Source of the DNA: Akkermansiaceae bacterium
GTDB lineage: Bacteria; Verrucomicrobiota; Verrucomicrobiia; Verrucomicrobiales; Akkermansiaceae
DNA length: 54,724 nt
Assembly (NCBI GenBank): GCA_030725745.1
Contig: JANRFH010000022.1
Coordinates: 33,341 to 88,064 of the forward strand
Reading direction: 5' to 3'
The notes under the pieces are model-generated. The model made no database searches. It was given only the letters and a program-made list of their open reading frames with translations, and had not been told where the DNA came from. Shown piece by piece: positions 21,634 to 30,475 of the stretch. Each line of letters begins with the position of its first letter. The stretch's first letter is position 1. The position numbers and the translations under genes are program-made.

Positions 21634-23664
21634 ATGAATCCTGCATCCATGAAAAATCCCGACATCCCGGCGTATCTGCCTTTTCTACCCGAGTCCCTGC
21701 TGGAGAAGCTATGGGAACAGGCTGAGGAAATCCCCGCAATCGATGGGCTAAAGGTGGCTAAAGGACTGCGCGAGTCATTTCCAGAGATCGAAACGGATGA
21801 GGCTCTGGCCTTCGTTTGCGAGCTGTATGGAGAAATGAAAGTGCGGCTCGCGAAGGTGCTGGATCAGCGGGTGGTGGATCGTGAATTCATGGATCGTGAG
21901 ACGCTGGCCTGTGTTTCACGGAACGAAGGTGTGGAGTTTACCTCGCGGGAATACGAGACGGTGATTGGGAAAAAGGATGCCGACGGGCGCATCGTGATCG
22001 GGCCATTGCCGCGATCCGGGGGCGTTCCGGAGCCTGTGGTGATCCCGGAATTTCTCGTGGGGGATCAAGTGACTTTGTTCGGCCCCCCGGACACTGAGAA
22101 GATGTCGATCAATGCAATGAACGCCATGAACCGGAAAGATCCCGCTGAGCCGGCGATTGTTACGGAACTTGCGGAGGCGGCGGGTCAGGTGCCGCGCTGG
22201 GGGGCGGACAATGAGGACTCGAAGACGCCGATCATGGTGAATTTTCTCAACGCCTGCAGGAATCTGGTCGGGTGCTTTGACGGGACAATACGCTTCGAGG
22301 ACAAGCGGAACGGGAAGGTCTATGAGCTGGATGAGAGCGGTCTTTCAAAGCCGATCAAGCGCATCCCTGGACTAGTTTTGCCGGATGGGAATCACTTGTT
22401 AGAAGGCAATCCGCTGCCGCTGCACCTCTTCGATTTCGCGATGCATTTATGGCACAACCGCAGCAAGCCGGAGGCACTAGTGTTCTATGTGCCAAAGCTG
22501 GAGAACGAGGAAGAGGCGGCTTATCTCAAAGAGTTGATCGATAGGGCGGAGGCCAAGATTTCCGAAATCGAGCCGGGCTATGCGGCGGGCACGATCAAGT
22601 TGTTCATTGTTTTTGAGAATCCCAGGGCGATTTTCCGAATTCGTGAAATCGCGGAAATCCTGCGTCCGCATTTCCTCGGCGGCAGCCTTGGCTGGCATGA
22701 TTTCCTGGCGTCTGCGGCGAGGCTTTTCAAACATGATCCGAACTACCGCATTCCGGTGAAGGCGGATCCGAATATCGTCATCAATCACATCCGCGAGTCG
22801 CATAAAATTCTCGTGGAGGCGCTGGCACCGATGGAAGCGATACGCATAGGCGGTATGTATGGAGTGCTTTATGAGGATGGGAATCCGCAATCCTACGAGG
22901 TCTGCATGGTCGGATATGTGCGTGATGTTACCACGCAGTTAAAACGTGGTTTGAACGGCTTTTGGGTGGCGCATCCGGCGTTTGTGAGGACGGGCTTGGC
23001 GATGGTTGAGGCGTGGCGGCGTGGGGAGGATGCGGTGACTGAGTTGGTGATAGCGCTGGTGCCTGATCCTGCGGAGCATGTCCCACTGTTAGGATTTGTG
23101 TTTGGGAAAGACGCGGAGGGCTTGGATAAGAGTGATCCGCGTTATCTTCGAAGCGTGCTCGCGGCGAGCGTAGGTGTCTCGGATGTAATCGCCAACGATG
23201 ATCCGAAGGAGGTCGCTTACAACGTGTTTCAGGCTCTGCAATACATCTGCGACTGGCTGTGCGGAAACGGCTGTGTCGCCTTGCCTGCCACGATGGAAAA
23301 CGAAAAAGGTGAGACTGTTTTTGTCCGCGTGATGGATGATCTGGCAACGACCGAGCGTTCGCGCTGGGAGCTGTGGGCGGAGGTGGCACACGGGCGAGTA
23401 TCTCATGAGCTTTTCGGGAAAATCGTTGAAGAGGAGATGGCTTTCATCCGTACTGGTGAGGACTCTGACAACAAGCGGGTGCAGGTTTCCTGGAAAGGCG
23501 AGGCGGAGAAATGGTATCCGGTCGCGGAAGTGATCCTACGGCGTCTGGTGACGGATGCGGTGCCGGTGGAATTTGCCACTGAGCTGATGATGCCGTTCAC
23601 ACTGGATGTGATACGTGAGGCGGAAGATCCGCTGGCGAGGGCGAAGGAGTTTGGGGCGTTTTGA
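21634..23664 (+). CDS. Divergent malate synthase family protein
   Basis: Malate synthase joins glyoxylate and acetyl-CoA in the glyoxylate cycle. By motif order this 676-residue protein belongs to that family: LFDFAMHLWHN, VFYVPKLENEEEA, IVFENPRAIFRIREI (metal-ligand Glu), LGWHDFLAS (Asp ligand), IGGMYG, GFWVAHPAF, WLCGNGCVAL and VMDDLATTERSRWELW, where malate synthase A has MEDAATAEISRAQLW with the catalytic Asp. It is about 140 residues longer than typical MSA, with an extra N-terminal region. No isocitrate lyase gene is in the window, so a cycle role is unproven. Start choice: ATG 21634 has AGGA just 2 nt upstream; ATG 21649 is an alternative. Confidence 0.75.
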   Translation: MNPASMKNPDIPAYLPFLPESLLEKLWEQAEEIPAIDGLKVAKGLRESFPEIETDEALAFVCELYGEMKVRLAKVLDQRVVDREFMDRETLACVSRNEGVEFTSREYETVIGKKDADGRIVIGPLPRSGGVPEPVVIPEFLVGDQVTLFGPPDTEKMSINAMNAMNRKDPAEPAIVTELAEAAGQVPRWGADNEDSKTPIMVNFLNACRNLVGCFDGTIRFEDKRNGKVYELDESGLSKPIKRIPGLVLPDGNHLLEGNPLPLHLFDFAMHLWHNRSKPEALVFYVPKLENEEEAAYLKELIDRAEAKISEIEPGYAAGTIKLFIVFENPRAIFRIREIAEILRPHFLGGSLGWHDFLASAARLFKHDPNYRIPVKADPNIVINHIRESHKILVEALAPMEAIRIGGMYGVLYEDGNPQSYEVCMVGYVRDVTTQLKRGLNGFWVAHPAFVRTGLAMVEAWRRGEDAVTELVIALVPDPAEHVPLLGFVFGKDAEGLDKSDPRYLRSVLAASVGVSDVIANDDPKEVAYNVFQALQYICDWLCGNGCVALPATMENEKGETVFVRVMDDLATTERSRWELWAEVAHGRVSHELFGKIVEEEMAFIRTGEDSDNKRVQVSWKGEAEKWYPVAEVILRRLVTDAVPVEFATELMMPFTLDVIREAEDPLARAKEFGAF

Positions 23665-23672
23665 TCCCTTTT

Positions 23673-23772
23673 GGAGCGCGGCTTTTTAAGCCGCTGTCTT
23701 GTGCTCCGTTTATCGTTCGGGGTTTGAAATCATTGGCGGAGCGCCAGATAGCGGCTTAAAAAGCCACGCTCC
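23673..23772. repeat. REP-like 27-bp inverted repeat
   Basis: GGAGCGCGGCTTTTTAAGCC and seven further bases (23673-23699) pair with 23746-23772 with two mismatches in 27; the centre is 46 nt. It lies between the malate synthase-like gene and the exonuclease gene (convergent), 9 nt from the former's stop. The type (GC-rich ends, AT centre) resembles REP/BIME elements and might act as a bidirectional terminator, although the T-run is only five. Confidence 0.8.
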
Positions 23773-23776
23773 ATAT

Positions 23777-24337
23777 TCACCAATCCACCGGCAGCTCGAT
23801 CATGTTGCCGGCGTCTTCGTATTTGATGAAGCCGTTTTTCATACCGAACTCGTGGACGAAGCGGGTGACTTTTACATCGTAGGCGCAGTATTCCGCAATC
23901 TTGCGGAGAGGTTCGAATTCTCCGGTTTTCTTGTGCTCCTGCCACCAGCGGATGGCGTCGAGGCCGTCGGCAGATTTTCCTGTGCCTAGGCAGGAGGACG
24001 CGACGTTATCGAGCTTCAGGAAGCGCCCCATGCGCTCTTTTACATCGAGCATCATATCGAGATTGATGGTCTGCTCCTCTAGCTGCGGCAGGACGTAGGG
24101 CTGGAGCACGGGGTAGTCGAATCCGATGTGATTCCAACCTACGACAAGATCGGCTTTCAGAAGTTGTTCGGTGAGGGCGTCGGAATCGTTTTCTCCAAAA
24201 ATGACATATTCGTCCGTGGCGGTGGAATAGGTGACGGCGATGGAGATGCAGAGCTTCGCTTTGTTCGAAAATCCACCGACGTCGCTAATGCTGCGTTGGG
24301 TTTCGAGGTCGAAATATACGATGTTTTTATCTGCCAC
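23777..24337 (-). CDS. DEDD 3'-5' exonuclease-like RNase H fold protein
   Basis: A 186-residue nuclease of the predicted exonuclease/YprB type. Visible motifs are VYFDLET (first Asp and Glu), VVGWNHIGFDYPVL (second Asp) and EYCAYDVKVTR, where Tyr and Asp sit four residues apart as in the DEDDy class. Members trim DNA or RNA 3' ends; the substrate is unknown. It is a stand-alone nuclease domain without helicase or polymerase partner. The segment SSCLGTGKSADGLDAI is the family's connecting region. Confidence 0.85.
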   Translation of the reverse strand: MADKNIVYFDLETQRSISDVGGFSNKAKLCISIAVTYSTATDEYVIFGENDSDALTEQLLKADLVVGWNHIGFDYPVLQPYVLPQLEEQTINLDMMLDVKERMGRFLKLDNVASSCLGTGKSADGLDAIRWWQEHKKTGEFEPLRKIAEYCAYDVKVTRFVHEFGMKNGFIKYEDAGNMIELPVDW

Positions 24338-24406
24338 GCGGGGATGATGGACAGGGGATGGCGATCGTCCAAGATGGAACGTCAGAAAATCACTATTTGA
24401 AGGTTT

Positions 24407-25525
24407 TCAGTTTTCGATGGGCGTTGATTCGGCGTCTTTGCTGCGTTTGCGGGCAGCGGCTTGGATCTCCTCCTGAGCCTTGCGGAGCCGCTGAGGCCAG
24501 ACAAAAGTCGGGGCTTTGGTCGGATCGTAGCCCTCTAGGTGTCCGGTGAGACGGGTGGCGGGCTTGGTATATTTCAGCTCAGTATCACCGAAGACTTCGT
24601 GGCACAGTGCGGCGAGACCGGGATCGTATTCAACGAGTTCCGCGCGGGTGTTCACATGATTGTGGTCGTGGTCGTTCTCGCGGTTGTCATCGAACCAGCT
24701 CTGAACTCCTTCCGCAAAATATTCGAAGTGGTTCGTGCCTGCATATTTCCCTTTCCATAATCCGGCAGCTACCGCGGCGTCGTAAACGGCTTTCACCCGT
24801 GTATCGAAAGTTGGATCCACGTTCGCCATGCCGCGAAGATGCATCGCATGGGCGAACTCGTGGATGGTGATGCTCTCTGTTGAATAAGGATCGCCAGGAT
24901 AGCCAAGTAGATTTTCTTCCGCGCATGTGCAATATGGATCCGTGGCGCTTCCGCCGGTGCCGCGTGCCCGGGCATCCCAGAAGTCTTTCGGCTTCATCTG
25001 TGTGAATTCCGGTAGATCCGTGGTGAACTGGTTCCAGCCGATGATGCACATGCGCGCGCCGCTATCGATCATCGCCTGGCGCACGTCGGGTCGTTTCGCC
25101 AGCATCATGTCGATGAGGTATACCGCTTCTTTCAGCGCATAGGGATTCACCCCGGCGGAAGCGACGACGGGAAACCCGTGCGCGGTGGTTCGCTGAGTGT
25201 AGAAGGCCGGGACTCCCTGAGGATCAGGCGGATCGAAACGAAAGCCCTGCACTGGAACCTTGCAGGTGATCGTTTTCTCCAGCGCGCCATCGGTGGACTT
25301 GCCGACCATCACAAATTTGTGACCAAGCGTGGTGGTGATGATGCTGTCTTCACCCGGCTCAACCTGCCCAATGCTCATGCGTTCACCGCTGTCCTTCAGC
25401 CAGAAAATTTCAGCAGTTGAAGAGGAGGCGTTGATGAATTGCAGGCGTGGTGTCAGATCGGCGGAGAGCGTCGTAATCGAAAAGAGCAACGCGCTGGAAA
25501 TAGCGGTTAGGATATAGTTTCTCAT
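24407..25525 (-). CDS. Secreted putative zinc metalloprotease (HExxH)
   Basis: A 372-residue protein with a signal peptide (MRNYILTAISSALLFSITTL). A classical zinc motif HEFAHAMH (around residues 222-229) is followed about 50 residues later by HFEYFAEGVQSWFD, where a Glu suits the third zinc ligand of gluzincins. The N-terminal part has a beta-sandwich-like pattern (IFWLKDSGERMSIG). The family is not recognised by name; it resembles secreted planctomycete/verrucomicrobial proteins of unknown substrate. It ends 70 nt before the start of the exonuclease gene downstream on the same strand. Confidence 0.72.
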   Translation of the reverse strand: MRNYILTAISSALLFSITTLSADLTPRLQFINASSSTAEIFWLKDSGERMSIGQVEPGEDSIITTTLGHKFVMVGKSTDGALEKTITCKVPVQGFRFDPPDPQGVPAFYTQRTTAHGFPVVASAGVNPYALKEAVYLIDMMLAKRPDVRQAMIDSGARMCIIGWNQFTTDLPEFTQMKPKDFWDARARGTGGSATDPYCTCAEENLLGYPGDPYSTESITIHEFAHAMHLRGMANVDPTFDTRVKAVYDAAVAAGLWKGKYAGTNHFEYFAEGVQSWFDDNRENDHDHNHVNTRAELVEYDPGLAALCHEVFGDTELKYTKPATRLTGHLEGYDPTKAPTFVWPQRLRKAQEEIQAAARKRSKDAESTPIEN

Positions 25526-25543
25526 AAGGGGTCGTAGTATCTT

Positions 25544-27553
25544 TCATTCCTCAAAGATCCGGCAGCTTTGTCCTTCGCATAGGAGGATGTCAGTGCCCGC
25601 ATGGGAATCGAAAATCGCGCGTGGGCGGTGGGTGCTGGTGAGGCGGGAAAGGGTGCCGGAGTAGTCGTTTTGTGGGATTTGGAAATGGATGACTCCACGG
25701 TTATTGAGGTCGTGTGCGGCGAGCAGGACGGGGGCGGCGAAGACCTGTTTCTCTAGGGTGTTGGCTCCGGCGCGGAGCAGGGCTTCAGCGCGCTTAGCGT
25801 AGTCTTCGGATTCAGCGAGGACGGCGAGCTTGAGGAGATTTAGCGCGGCAATGTGGTTGGGGGATGGTTCGGCTCCGTCGTAGTCCTCGCGGATGGTGAG
25901 GAGGGCTTTGCCGTTCATTTCCGTGGTGACGACGTAGCCGAGTTTTTCCTCACTCCAGTATTCTTTGTCGAGGGTGGTTTGGAGTTCGGTCGCCCACTCC
26001 AGCCAGCCACCTGAGGGATCGATGGCGTGGAGATCGATGAGGCCGAAGATGAGGAAGGAATAGTCGGCGGGGAAGCCGGGGGCGTCGCCGGGTTTGCCAC
26101 GGTAGCTGCGGAAAAGGAGGCCGTCTTTCCAGAGGTGATCCTTGATGAAATGCGCGGCGGTGGCTGCTGCCGAGGCGTATTTTTCCGAGGAGAAAACCGC
26201 AGCGGCCTTGGCGAGTGCGGCGATGGCTAGGCCGTTCCATGCGGTGATGATCTTGTCGTCCCGGTGGGGCTTCGGGCGAGTAGCGCGATGAGTGAGGAGG
26301 ATTTTGGATGATGACGCCAGGGAGGCGGCGATTTCCTTTTCCGAGAGGTCGAAGGCGGCGGCGAGGTTGTCGTTTTGAAGGGCGCGGAAGAGGGTGTTCT
26401 GGCCTTCGAGTTCGCCGTGCGGGTCGCTCTCGGGCCGGGAGTTTCCTTCCGCCTGGACTCCGAAGGCAATGGAGAAGATGGAGGCGGCTTTGGGGTCGAG
26501 CAGGCTGGAGATTTCCTCGGATGTCCATGTCCAATAGGCACCTTCGTGTTTCTCGGTATCACCTTCCTTGCGTAGTGAGTCGGCGTCCTCTGCGGAGTGG
26601 AAGGCTCCGTTGGTATCGAGCATTTCCGTGAGGAGGTAGGCGAGGATATCTTCGGTGGTTTGGCGGAAAAGGTCGTCCTCGGTGATCTGCCATGCCTCGG
26701 TGAAGGCGAGGGCGAGCTGGCCTTGGTCGTAGAGCATTTTCTCGTAATGCGGGACGTGCCAGTATCGATCGACCGAGTAGCGGTGGAAACCGCCGCCGAG
26801 GTGGTCGTGGATGCCGCCCTTGGCGATGGCGCGGAGGGTGTCGGTGGACATGTCGCTCGCCATTTCCGATTCGTCGCTGCCTTTGGGAAAACGCTCGTGG
26901 AGCTGCATGAGCGCGAGCATGAGGGTGGGGCGGGGGAATTTCGGGGCATCTCCGAAGCCTCCTTGCTCTGGATCGAACATGCTCTCGCAGCGGTCGAGGT
27001 AGTCGCCGAAAACTTTTTCCGATGGCAGGCCGCGCAGGGCTTGTGATTCGTTGGCCTGCTTGCGGAGGTGCTCCATCACGTTCTTGGCGCTTTCGAGAAC
27101 CTTCTCCTTGTCCTCACGGTAAGCTTTTCCGAGTTGCTCGCAGATATTGGGAAAGCCGGGACGGCCGTATTTGTCCTTCGGCGGGAAATAGGTGCCGCCG
27201 ACGACGGGCAGCGCGTCGGGTGTAAGCCAGACATTCAGCGGCCAACCGCCTTGTCCGGTGGTCGCTTGGACGAAGGCCATGTAGGTGGCGTCGATGTCTG
27301 GGCGCTCCTCACGATCCACCTTGATGTTGATGAAATGCTTGTTCATCACGGCGGCGATTTCCTCGTTCTCGAAGGATTCGTGCTCCATGACGTGGCACCA
27401 ATGGCAGGTGGAATAACCGATGGAGAGGAAGACGAGCTTGTCCTCTTTTTTCGCCTTCGCGAAGGCCTCCTCGCCCCACGGCATCCAATTGACGGGATTG
27501 TTGGCGTGCTGGAGTAGGTAGGGGGAGGTTTCCTTGGCGAGGGCGTTGGGCAT
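25544..27553 (-). CDS. Thioredoxin-domain protein of the YyaL/DUF255 (SSP411) family
   Basis: A 669-residue protein with the family signature at the N-terminus: [20 protein letters not shown], then the redox-type [17 protein letters not shown] (Cys50, Cys53) and [10 protein letters not shown]. The long C-terminal part has the alpha-barrel-like SSP411 pattern ([29 protein letters not shown]). Eukaryotic SPATA20 is a homologue. Function is unknown. It ends 18 nt upstream of the metalloprotease start on the same strand. A heptad repeat is 11 nt upstream of the ATG. Confidence 0.93.
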   Translation of the reverse strand: MPNALAKETSPYLLQHANNPVNWMPWGEEAFAKAKKEDKLVFLSIGYSTCHWCHVMEHESFENEEIAAVMNKHFINIKVDREERPDIDATYMAFVQATTGQGGWPLNVWLTPDALPVVGGTYFPPKDKYGRPGFPNICEQLGKAYREDKEKVLESAKNVMEHLRKQANESQALRGLPSEKVFGDYLDRCESMFDPEQGGFGDAPKFPRPTLMLALMQLHERFPKGSDESEMASDMSTDTLRAIAKGGIHDHLGGGFHRYSVDRYWHVPHYEKMLYDQGQLALAFTEAWQITEDDLFRQTTEDILAYLLTEMLDTNGAFHSAEDADSLRKEGDTEKHEGAYWTWTSEEISSLLDPKAASIFSIAFGVQAEGNSRPESDPHGELEGQNTLFRALQNDNLAAAFDLSEKEIAASLASSSKILLTHRATRPKPHRDDKIITAWNGLAIAALAKAAAVFSSEKYASAAATAAHFIKDHLWKDGLLFRSYRGKPGDAPGFPADYSFLIFGLIDLHAIDPSGGWLEWATELQTTLDKEYWSEEKLGYVVTTEMNGKALLTIREDYDGAEPSPNHIAALNLLKLAVLAESEDYAKRAEALLRAGANTLEKQVFAAPVLLAAHDLNNRGVIHFQIPQNDYSGTLSRLTSTHRPRAIFDSHAGTDILLCEGQSCRIFEE

Positions 27554-27564
27554 GGGGGGAGCCT

Positions 27565-27592
27565 AAACTTTAAATCTCAAACTTTAAACCTC
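27565..27592 (+). repeat. Heptad intergenic repeat, copy 8 (four units)
   Basis: Units AAACTTT, AAATCTC, AAACTTT and AAACCTC, followed by AATGGGCGGTTGG. It lies 11 nt upstream of the YyaL gene start and reads away from it. The 133-bp gap to lysA holds nothing else of note. Confidence 0.75.
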
Positions 27593-27686
27593 AATGGGCG
27601 GTTGGTTAGGCGGGCATGTCGCGGTGATGTCATCCTAAAGGCAGCGGGTTGAAATACCCAAGGGGCACACCGACCCGCACTCCATA

Positions 27687-28976
27687 TCAGAGCTCGCCTG
27701 CAATGAGATCCTCTAGCGTTTGGCGCTTGCGGATGACGGTGGCGTCTTCGCCCTCGACGAGAATCTCGGCGGGGAGGGGGCGGGAGTTGTAGTTCGACGC
27801 CATGGTGAAGCCATAGGCTCCGGCGGACATCAGGGCGATGTTTTCGCCGGGGCGGAAGTCTGGTAGCGGCCTGTCTTGGCAGAAGAAATCTCCGCTTTCG
27901 CAGATGGGGCCGACGACATCGACTTTCGTGAGTTCACCATCGGTCGGCTCCTTGAGGGGCACGATGTCGTGGTGGCCTTCGTAGAGGGCGGGGCGGATGA
28001 GGTCGTTCATCGCAGCATCGACGATACGGAAGGTCTTCGCGGAGCCTTTTTTCTCGTAGAGGCAGCGGGTGATGAGGGCACCGGCGTTGCCGACGATGTA
28101 GCGGCCGGGCTCAAGTAGGATTTTCAGGCCGAGATCCTTGATGCGCGGAACGAGTTCCTCTCCGTATTTCTCGATGGTGAGGGGGCGTTCGGAATCGGAT
28201 TTCGCAGACCACCAATCGGGTGATCCGGAAGCGAGAGAATCTTGGTAAACGATGCCGATGCCGCCACCGATCGACCAGAATTCGATGCTGTGCTTTGCCT
28301 TGAGGGCGGTGACGAGTGGGATGACCTTTTCGACGGCCTCGATGAAAGGATCGATGGAGGTGAGTTGCGAGCCGATGTGCATCTGCAGGCCGCGCATCTT
28401 GACGTTCGGCATTTCAGCCGCGGCGCTGTCGTAGAGATCCGCGATGCGTCCGAAATCGACGCCGAACTTGTTCTCGGATTTCCCGGTGGAGATGTATTTG
28501 TGCGTCTTCGCGTCGACGTTCGGGTTTACACGGACGGCTGCTGGCGCGATTTTGCCGAGTTCTCCGGCGACCTCGTTGAGGTAGCGGAGTTCTTCTTCGC
28601 TCTCGACGTTGAAGGAGTAGATGCCCTTTTCGAGGGCGTAGATGATTTCCTCACGGGTTTTCCCGACACCTGCGAAGGTGCAGTGTGCTGGGTCGCCGCC
28701 GGCCTTGATGACGCGGAAAAGCTCGCCACCGGAGACGATGTCGAAGCCCGCGCCTTTGCTGGCGAGGAGGCGGAGGACGGAGAGGTTCGAGTTCGCCTTT
28801 ACCGCGTAGGCGACTTCATGGCTTACGCCGGAGAGTGCCTTGTCGAGACGGGTGAAGTGATCTGTGATTGTCCCGCCGGAATAGACGTAAAGGGGAGTGC
28901 CATGTTCTTCTGCAAGAGATTGCAGGGAAACGTCTTCGCAAAAAAGCTCTCCGTTTTTGTAAGAAAAGCCGTGCAT
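27687..28976 (-). CDS. lysA: Diaminopimelate decarboxylase
   Basis: PLP-dependent last step of lysine biosynthesis (meso-DAP to L-lysine), 429 residues. Visible are the PLP lysine segment EVAYAVKANSN, the HIGSQ motif (MRGLQMHIGSQLTS), GGGIGIVY, the EPGRYIVGNAG glycine-rich motif and CESGDFFCQDRPLP with the active-site Cys of the partner subunit. It is the gene after rpmB on the same strand (26-nt gap); shared transcription is possible but no shared function is implied. Confidence 0.97.
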   Translation of the reverse strand: MHGFSYKNGELFCEDVSLQSLAEEHGTPLYVYSGGTITDHFTRLDKALSGVSHEVAYAVKANSNLSVLRLLASKGAGFDIVSGGELFRVIKAGGDPAHCTFAGVGKTREEIIYALEKGIYSFNVESEEELRYLNEVAGELGKIAPAAVRVNPNVDAKTHKYISTGKSENKFGVDFGRIADLYDSAAAEMPNVKMRGLQMHIGSQLTSIDPFIEAVEKVIPLVTALKAKHSIEFWSIGGGIGIVYQDSLASGSPDWWSAKSDSERPLTIEKYGEELVPRIKDLGLKILLEPGRYIVGNAGALITRCLYEKKGSAKTFRIVDAAMNDLIRPALYEGHHDIVPLKEPTDGELTKVDVVGPICESGDFFCQDRPLPDFRPGENIALMSAGAYGFTMASNYNSRPLPAEILVEGEDATVIRKRQTLEDLIAGEL

Positions 28977-29002
28977 GATTTAGGAGCCGAGCGAGCGGCT
29001 GC

Positions 29003-29269
29003 TTACTTTACAATGCCGGCCTTTTTCAAGGTCACGTAAGCACCATTCTTGTTGATGGTCTTCAGAGCGCGGCAGGAAATCTTGAGACGGACGAATTTGC
29101 CGAGCTCAGGAACCCAGATACGCTTGTTCTGAAGGTTTGGAGAAACTTTACGTTTAACTACCTTGGTGACGTGACGACCAATGCCGCCTTTTTTCTTGGC
29201 AAGACCGGAACGGTGGATTTTTCCGCCGGAGCGGACGCGGGTGCCTCTGATACTACAAATACGTGCCAT
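29003..29269 (-). CDS. rpmB: 50S ribosomal protein L28
   Basis: Large-subunit ribosomal protein, 88 residues. It has a basic N-terminal half and the L28 hallmarks GRHVTKVVKRKVSPNLQ and the KTINKNGAYVTL tail (about residues 68-79). N-terminal cysteines are few: it begins ARICSIRGTRV, a zinc-free type. L33 is not adjacent, unlike many genomes. The upstream 84 bp separates it from the lipoprotein hydrolase gene. Confidence 0.95.
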   Translation of the reverse strand: MARICSIRGTRVRSGGKIHRSGLAKKKGGIGRHVTKVVKRKVSPNLQNKRIWVPELGKFVRLKISCRALKTINKNGAYVTLKKAGIVK

Positions 29270-29353
29270 GATAAAAAATTGGTTTGCGGGGGGCGGAGAA
29301 TGCTCCGCTTTTCCACGCCGTCAAGACGAATCGTGCGGAGGATTTTGAAATTT

Positions 29354-30295
29354 TCAGTCCAAGCGGCGGATATTTAGCCACTTTTCGACATCGCGGAAGA
29401 TTTTGTCGCGCTTTTCATCATACATGAGGAGGTGAAAGGCGTCCGGGTAGTTGTGGTAGGTGGTGGGGGCGCTCTCCGGAATGCGGGCGATGAAGCCGCG
29501 GATGTCGGAGTCGTTATTGAAGTAGTCCTGACCGCCGTGGAGGACGAGGACGGGGACTTCGAGTTTTTCGGCACAGGTGTTCATGCCGTCGATGAGCTTT
29601 GCGAGCGTGCCGAGGAGGCGGAGGGTGTGTTTTTCGATGTTGTAGGAGTTCGTTTTTGCCTGATCGAGGTGGCTTTCAGACTCTTGTGTCATCTGGACAT
29701 CCTGCTCTCCGGCCAGTGCATCGAGCGGCACGCGGGCTAAGGGGAGAGTGGCGGCTGCGGTCTGGACGAGGGCGATTTTCCAAGGCTCGATATCGTCCTT
29801 GAAGCGGACGATGGGGGAGGAAAGGACTAGTGCATCGCAGGGAGGGTTTCCAGCGGGAGCGGAACAATAGGCGTGGGTTGCGATGAGGGCGCCCATGCTT
29901 TCGCCATACCAGATGATCTGAGCATCTGGGTGTTTCTTTTTTACGAGTCGTGTGAAGATATCGAGGTCGGCATACCAGTCGGCTGGGTTTCCGATGTCGC
30001 CCCGGCGCTCGTAAATGGGGTCACTGCCCTGGCCGCGCACTTCGTAAGCGTAGACGGCGGTATTCGGCTGGCGTTTCACGAGATGCTCGCCGAGGTTTTT
30101 ATAGTCGATGGAGGCTCCGCAAAAGCCGTGTATGCCGATGATAACGATGTCCGGCTCGATTTTTTTACGCTTCCAAGTGCGGTATCCGAAGGTTTGGGGT
30201 TCCAGCCCGCTCTTCGCATCGTGGAAAGTCATGTAGTCTGTGGGTGCGCAGCCGATAGCCAATGCACCGAAGATGCAGGCTAAGCAGAATGCCAT
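29354..30295 (-). CDS. Lipoprotein alpha/beta hydrolase (lysophospholipase/monoacylglycerol lipase-like)
   Basis: Serine hydrolase with an alpha/beta fold of the Hydrolase_4/PldB group, about 313 residues. The ATG at 30295 gives MAFCLACIFGALAIGCAP, a signal with lipobox AIGC; a start 24 codons upstream would add a non-signal extension. Catalytic elements: nucleophile elbow WYGESMGALIA, oxyanion loop IGIHGFCGAS, acid Asp in VLHGGQDYF and His in DAFHLLMY. The likely substrate is a lysophospholipid or monoacylglycerol in the envelope. It is divergent from the macroglobulin gene. Confidence 0.88.
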   Translation of the reverse strand: MAFCLACIFGALAIGCAPTDYMTFHDAKSGLEPQTFGYRTWKRKKIEPDIVIIGIHGFCGASIDYKNLGEHLVKRQPNTAVYAYEVRGQGSDPIYERRGDIGNPADWYADLDIFTRLVKKKHPDAQIIWYGESMGALIATHAYCSAPAGNPPCDALVLSSPIVRFKDDIEPWKIALVQTAAATLPLARVPLDALAGEQDVQMTQESESHLDQAKTNSYNIEKHTLRLLGTLAKLIDGMNTCAEKLEVPVLVLHGGQDYFNNDSDIRGFIARIPESAPTTYHNYPDAFHLLMYDEKRDKIFRDVEKWLNIRRLD

Positions 30296-30376
30296 AAAAC
30301 GGAATCTCACCACGCGAATCTGCACCAGAGCTTTAAGGAAGGCAACCGCGATGAAAGCAGTGTGCAATGCTTAGAG

Positions 30377-30409
30377 GTAAACAGTTTACATGCAATTTAC
30401 CCCCGGGGG
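30377..30409. promoter_or_regulatory. Palindromes in the divergent hydrolase/macroglobulin promoter region
   Basis: GTAAACAGTTTAC at 30377-30389 is a perfect 6-1-6 inverted repeat, and CCCCCGGGGG at 30400-30409 is a perfect 10-bp palindrome. They lie in the 180-bp gap between two divergent genes and are candidate operators. The 13-mer has the size of a dimeric regulator half-site pair; no regulator gene is near. Confidence 0.35.
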
Positions 30410-30475
30410 CGTGCTTTTGCATTTCAATGCAGGTGAATCCGCCTACGGTAGGCATTGTATAAACAGCATTTAGTC

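Noticed and set aside
1404-27592. Heptad arrays as a CRISPR array
   Set aside because: The units are contiguous 7-mers without spacers, and no cas gene is present.
28242-29039. Open frame on the plus strand opposite lysA
   Set aside because: Antisense of a well-conserved lysA and rpmB; no start signal or domain.
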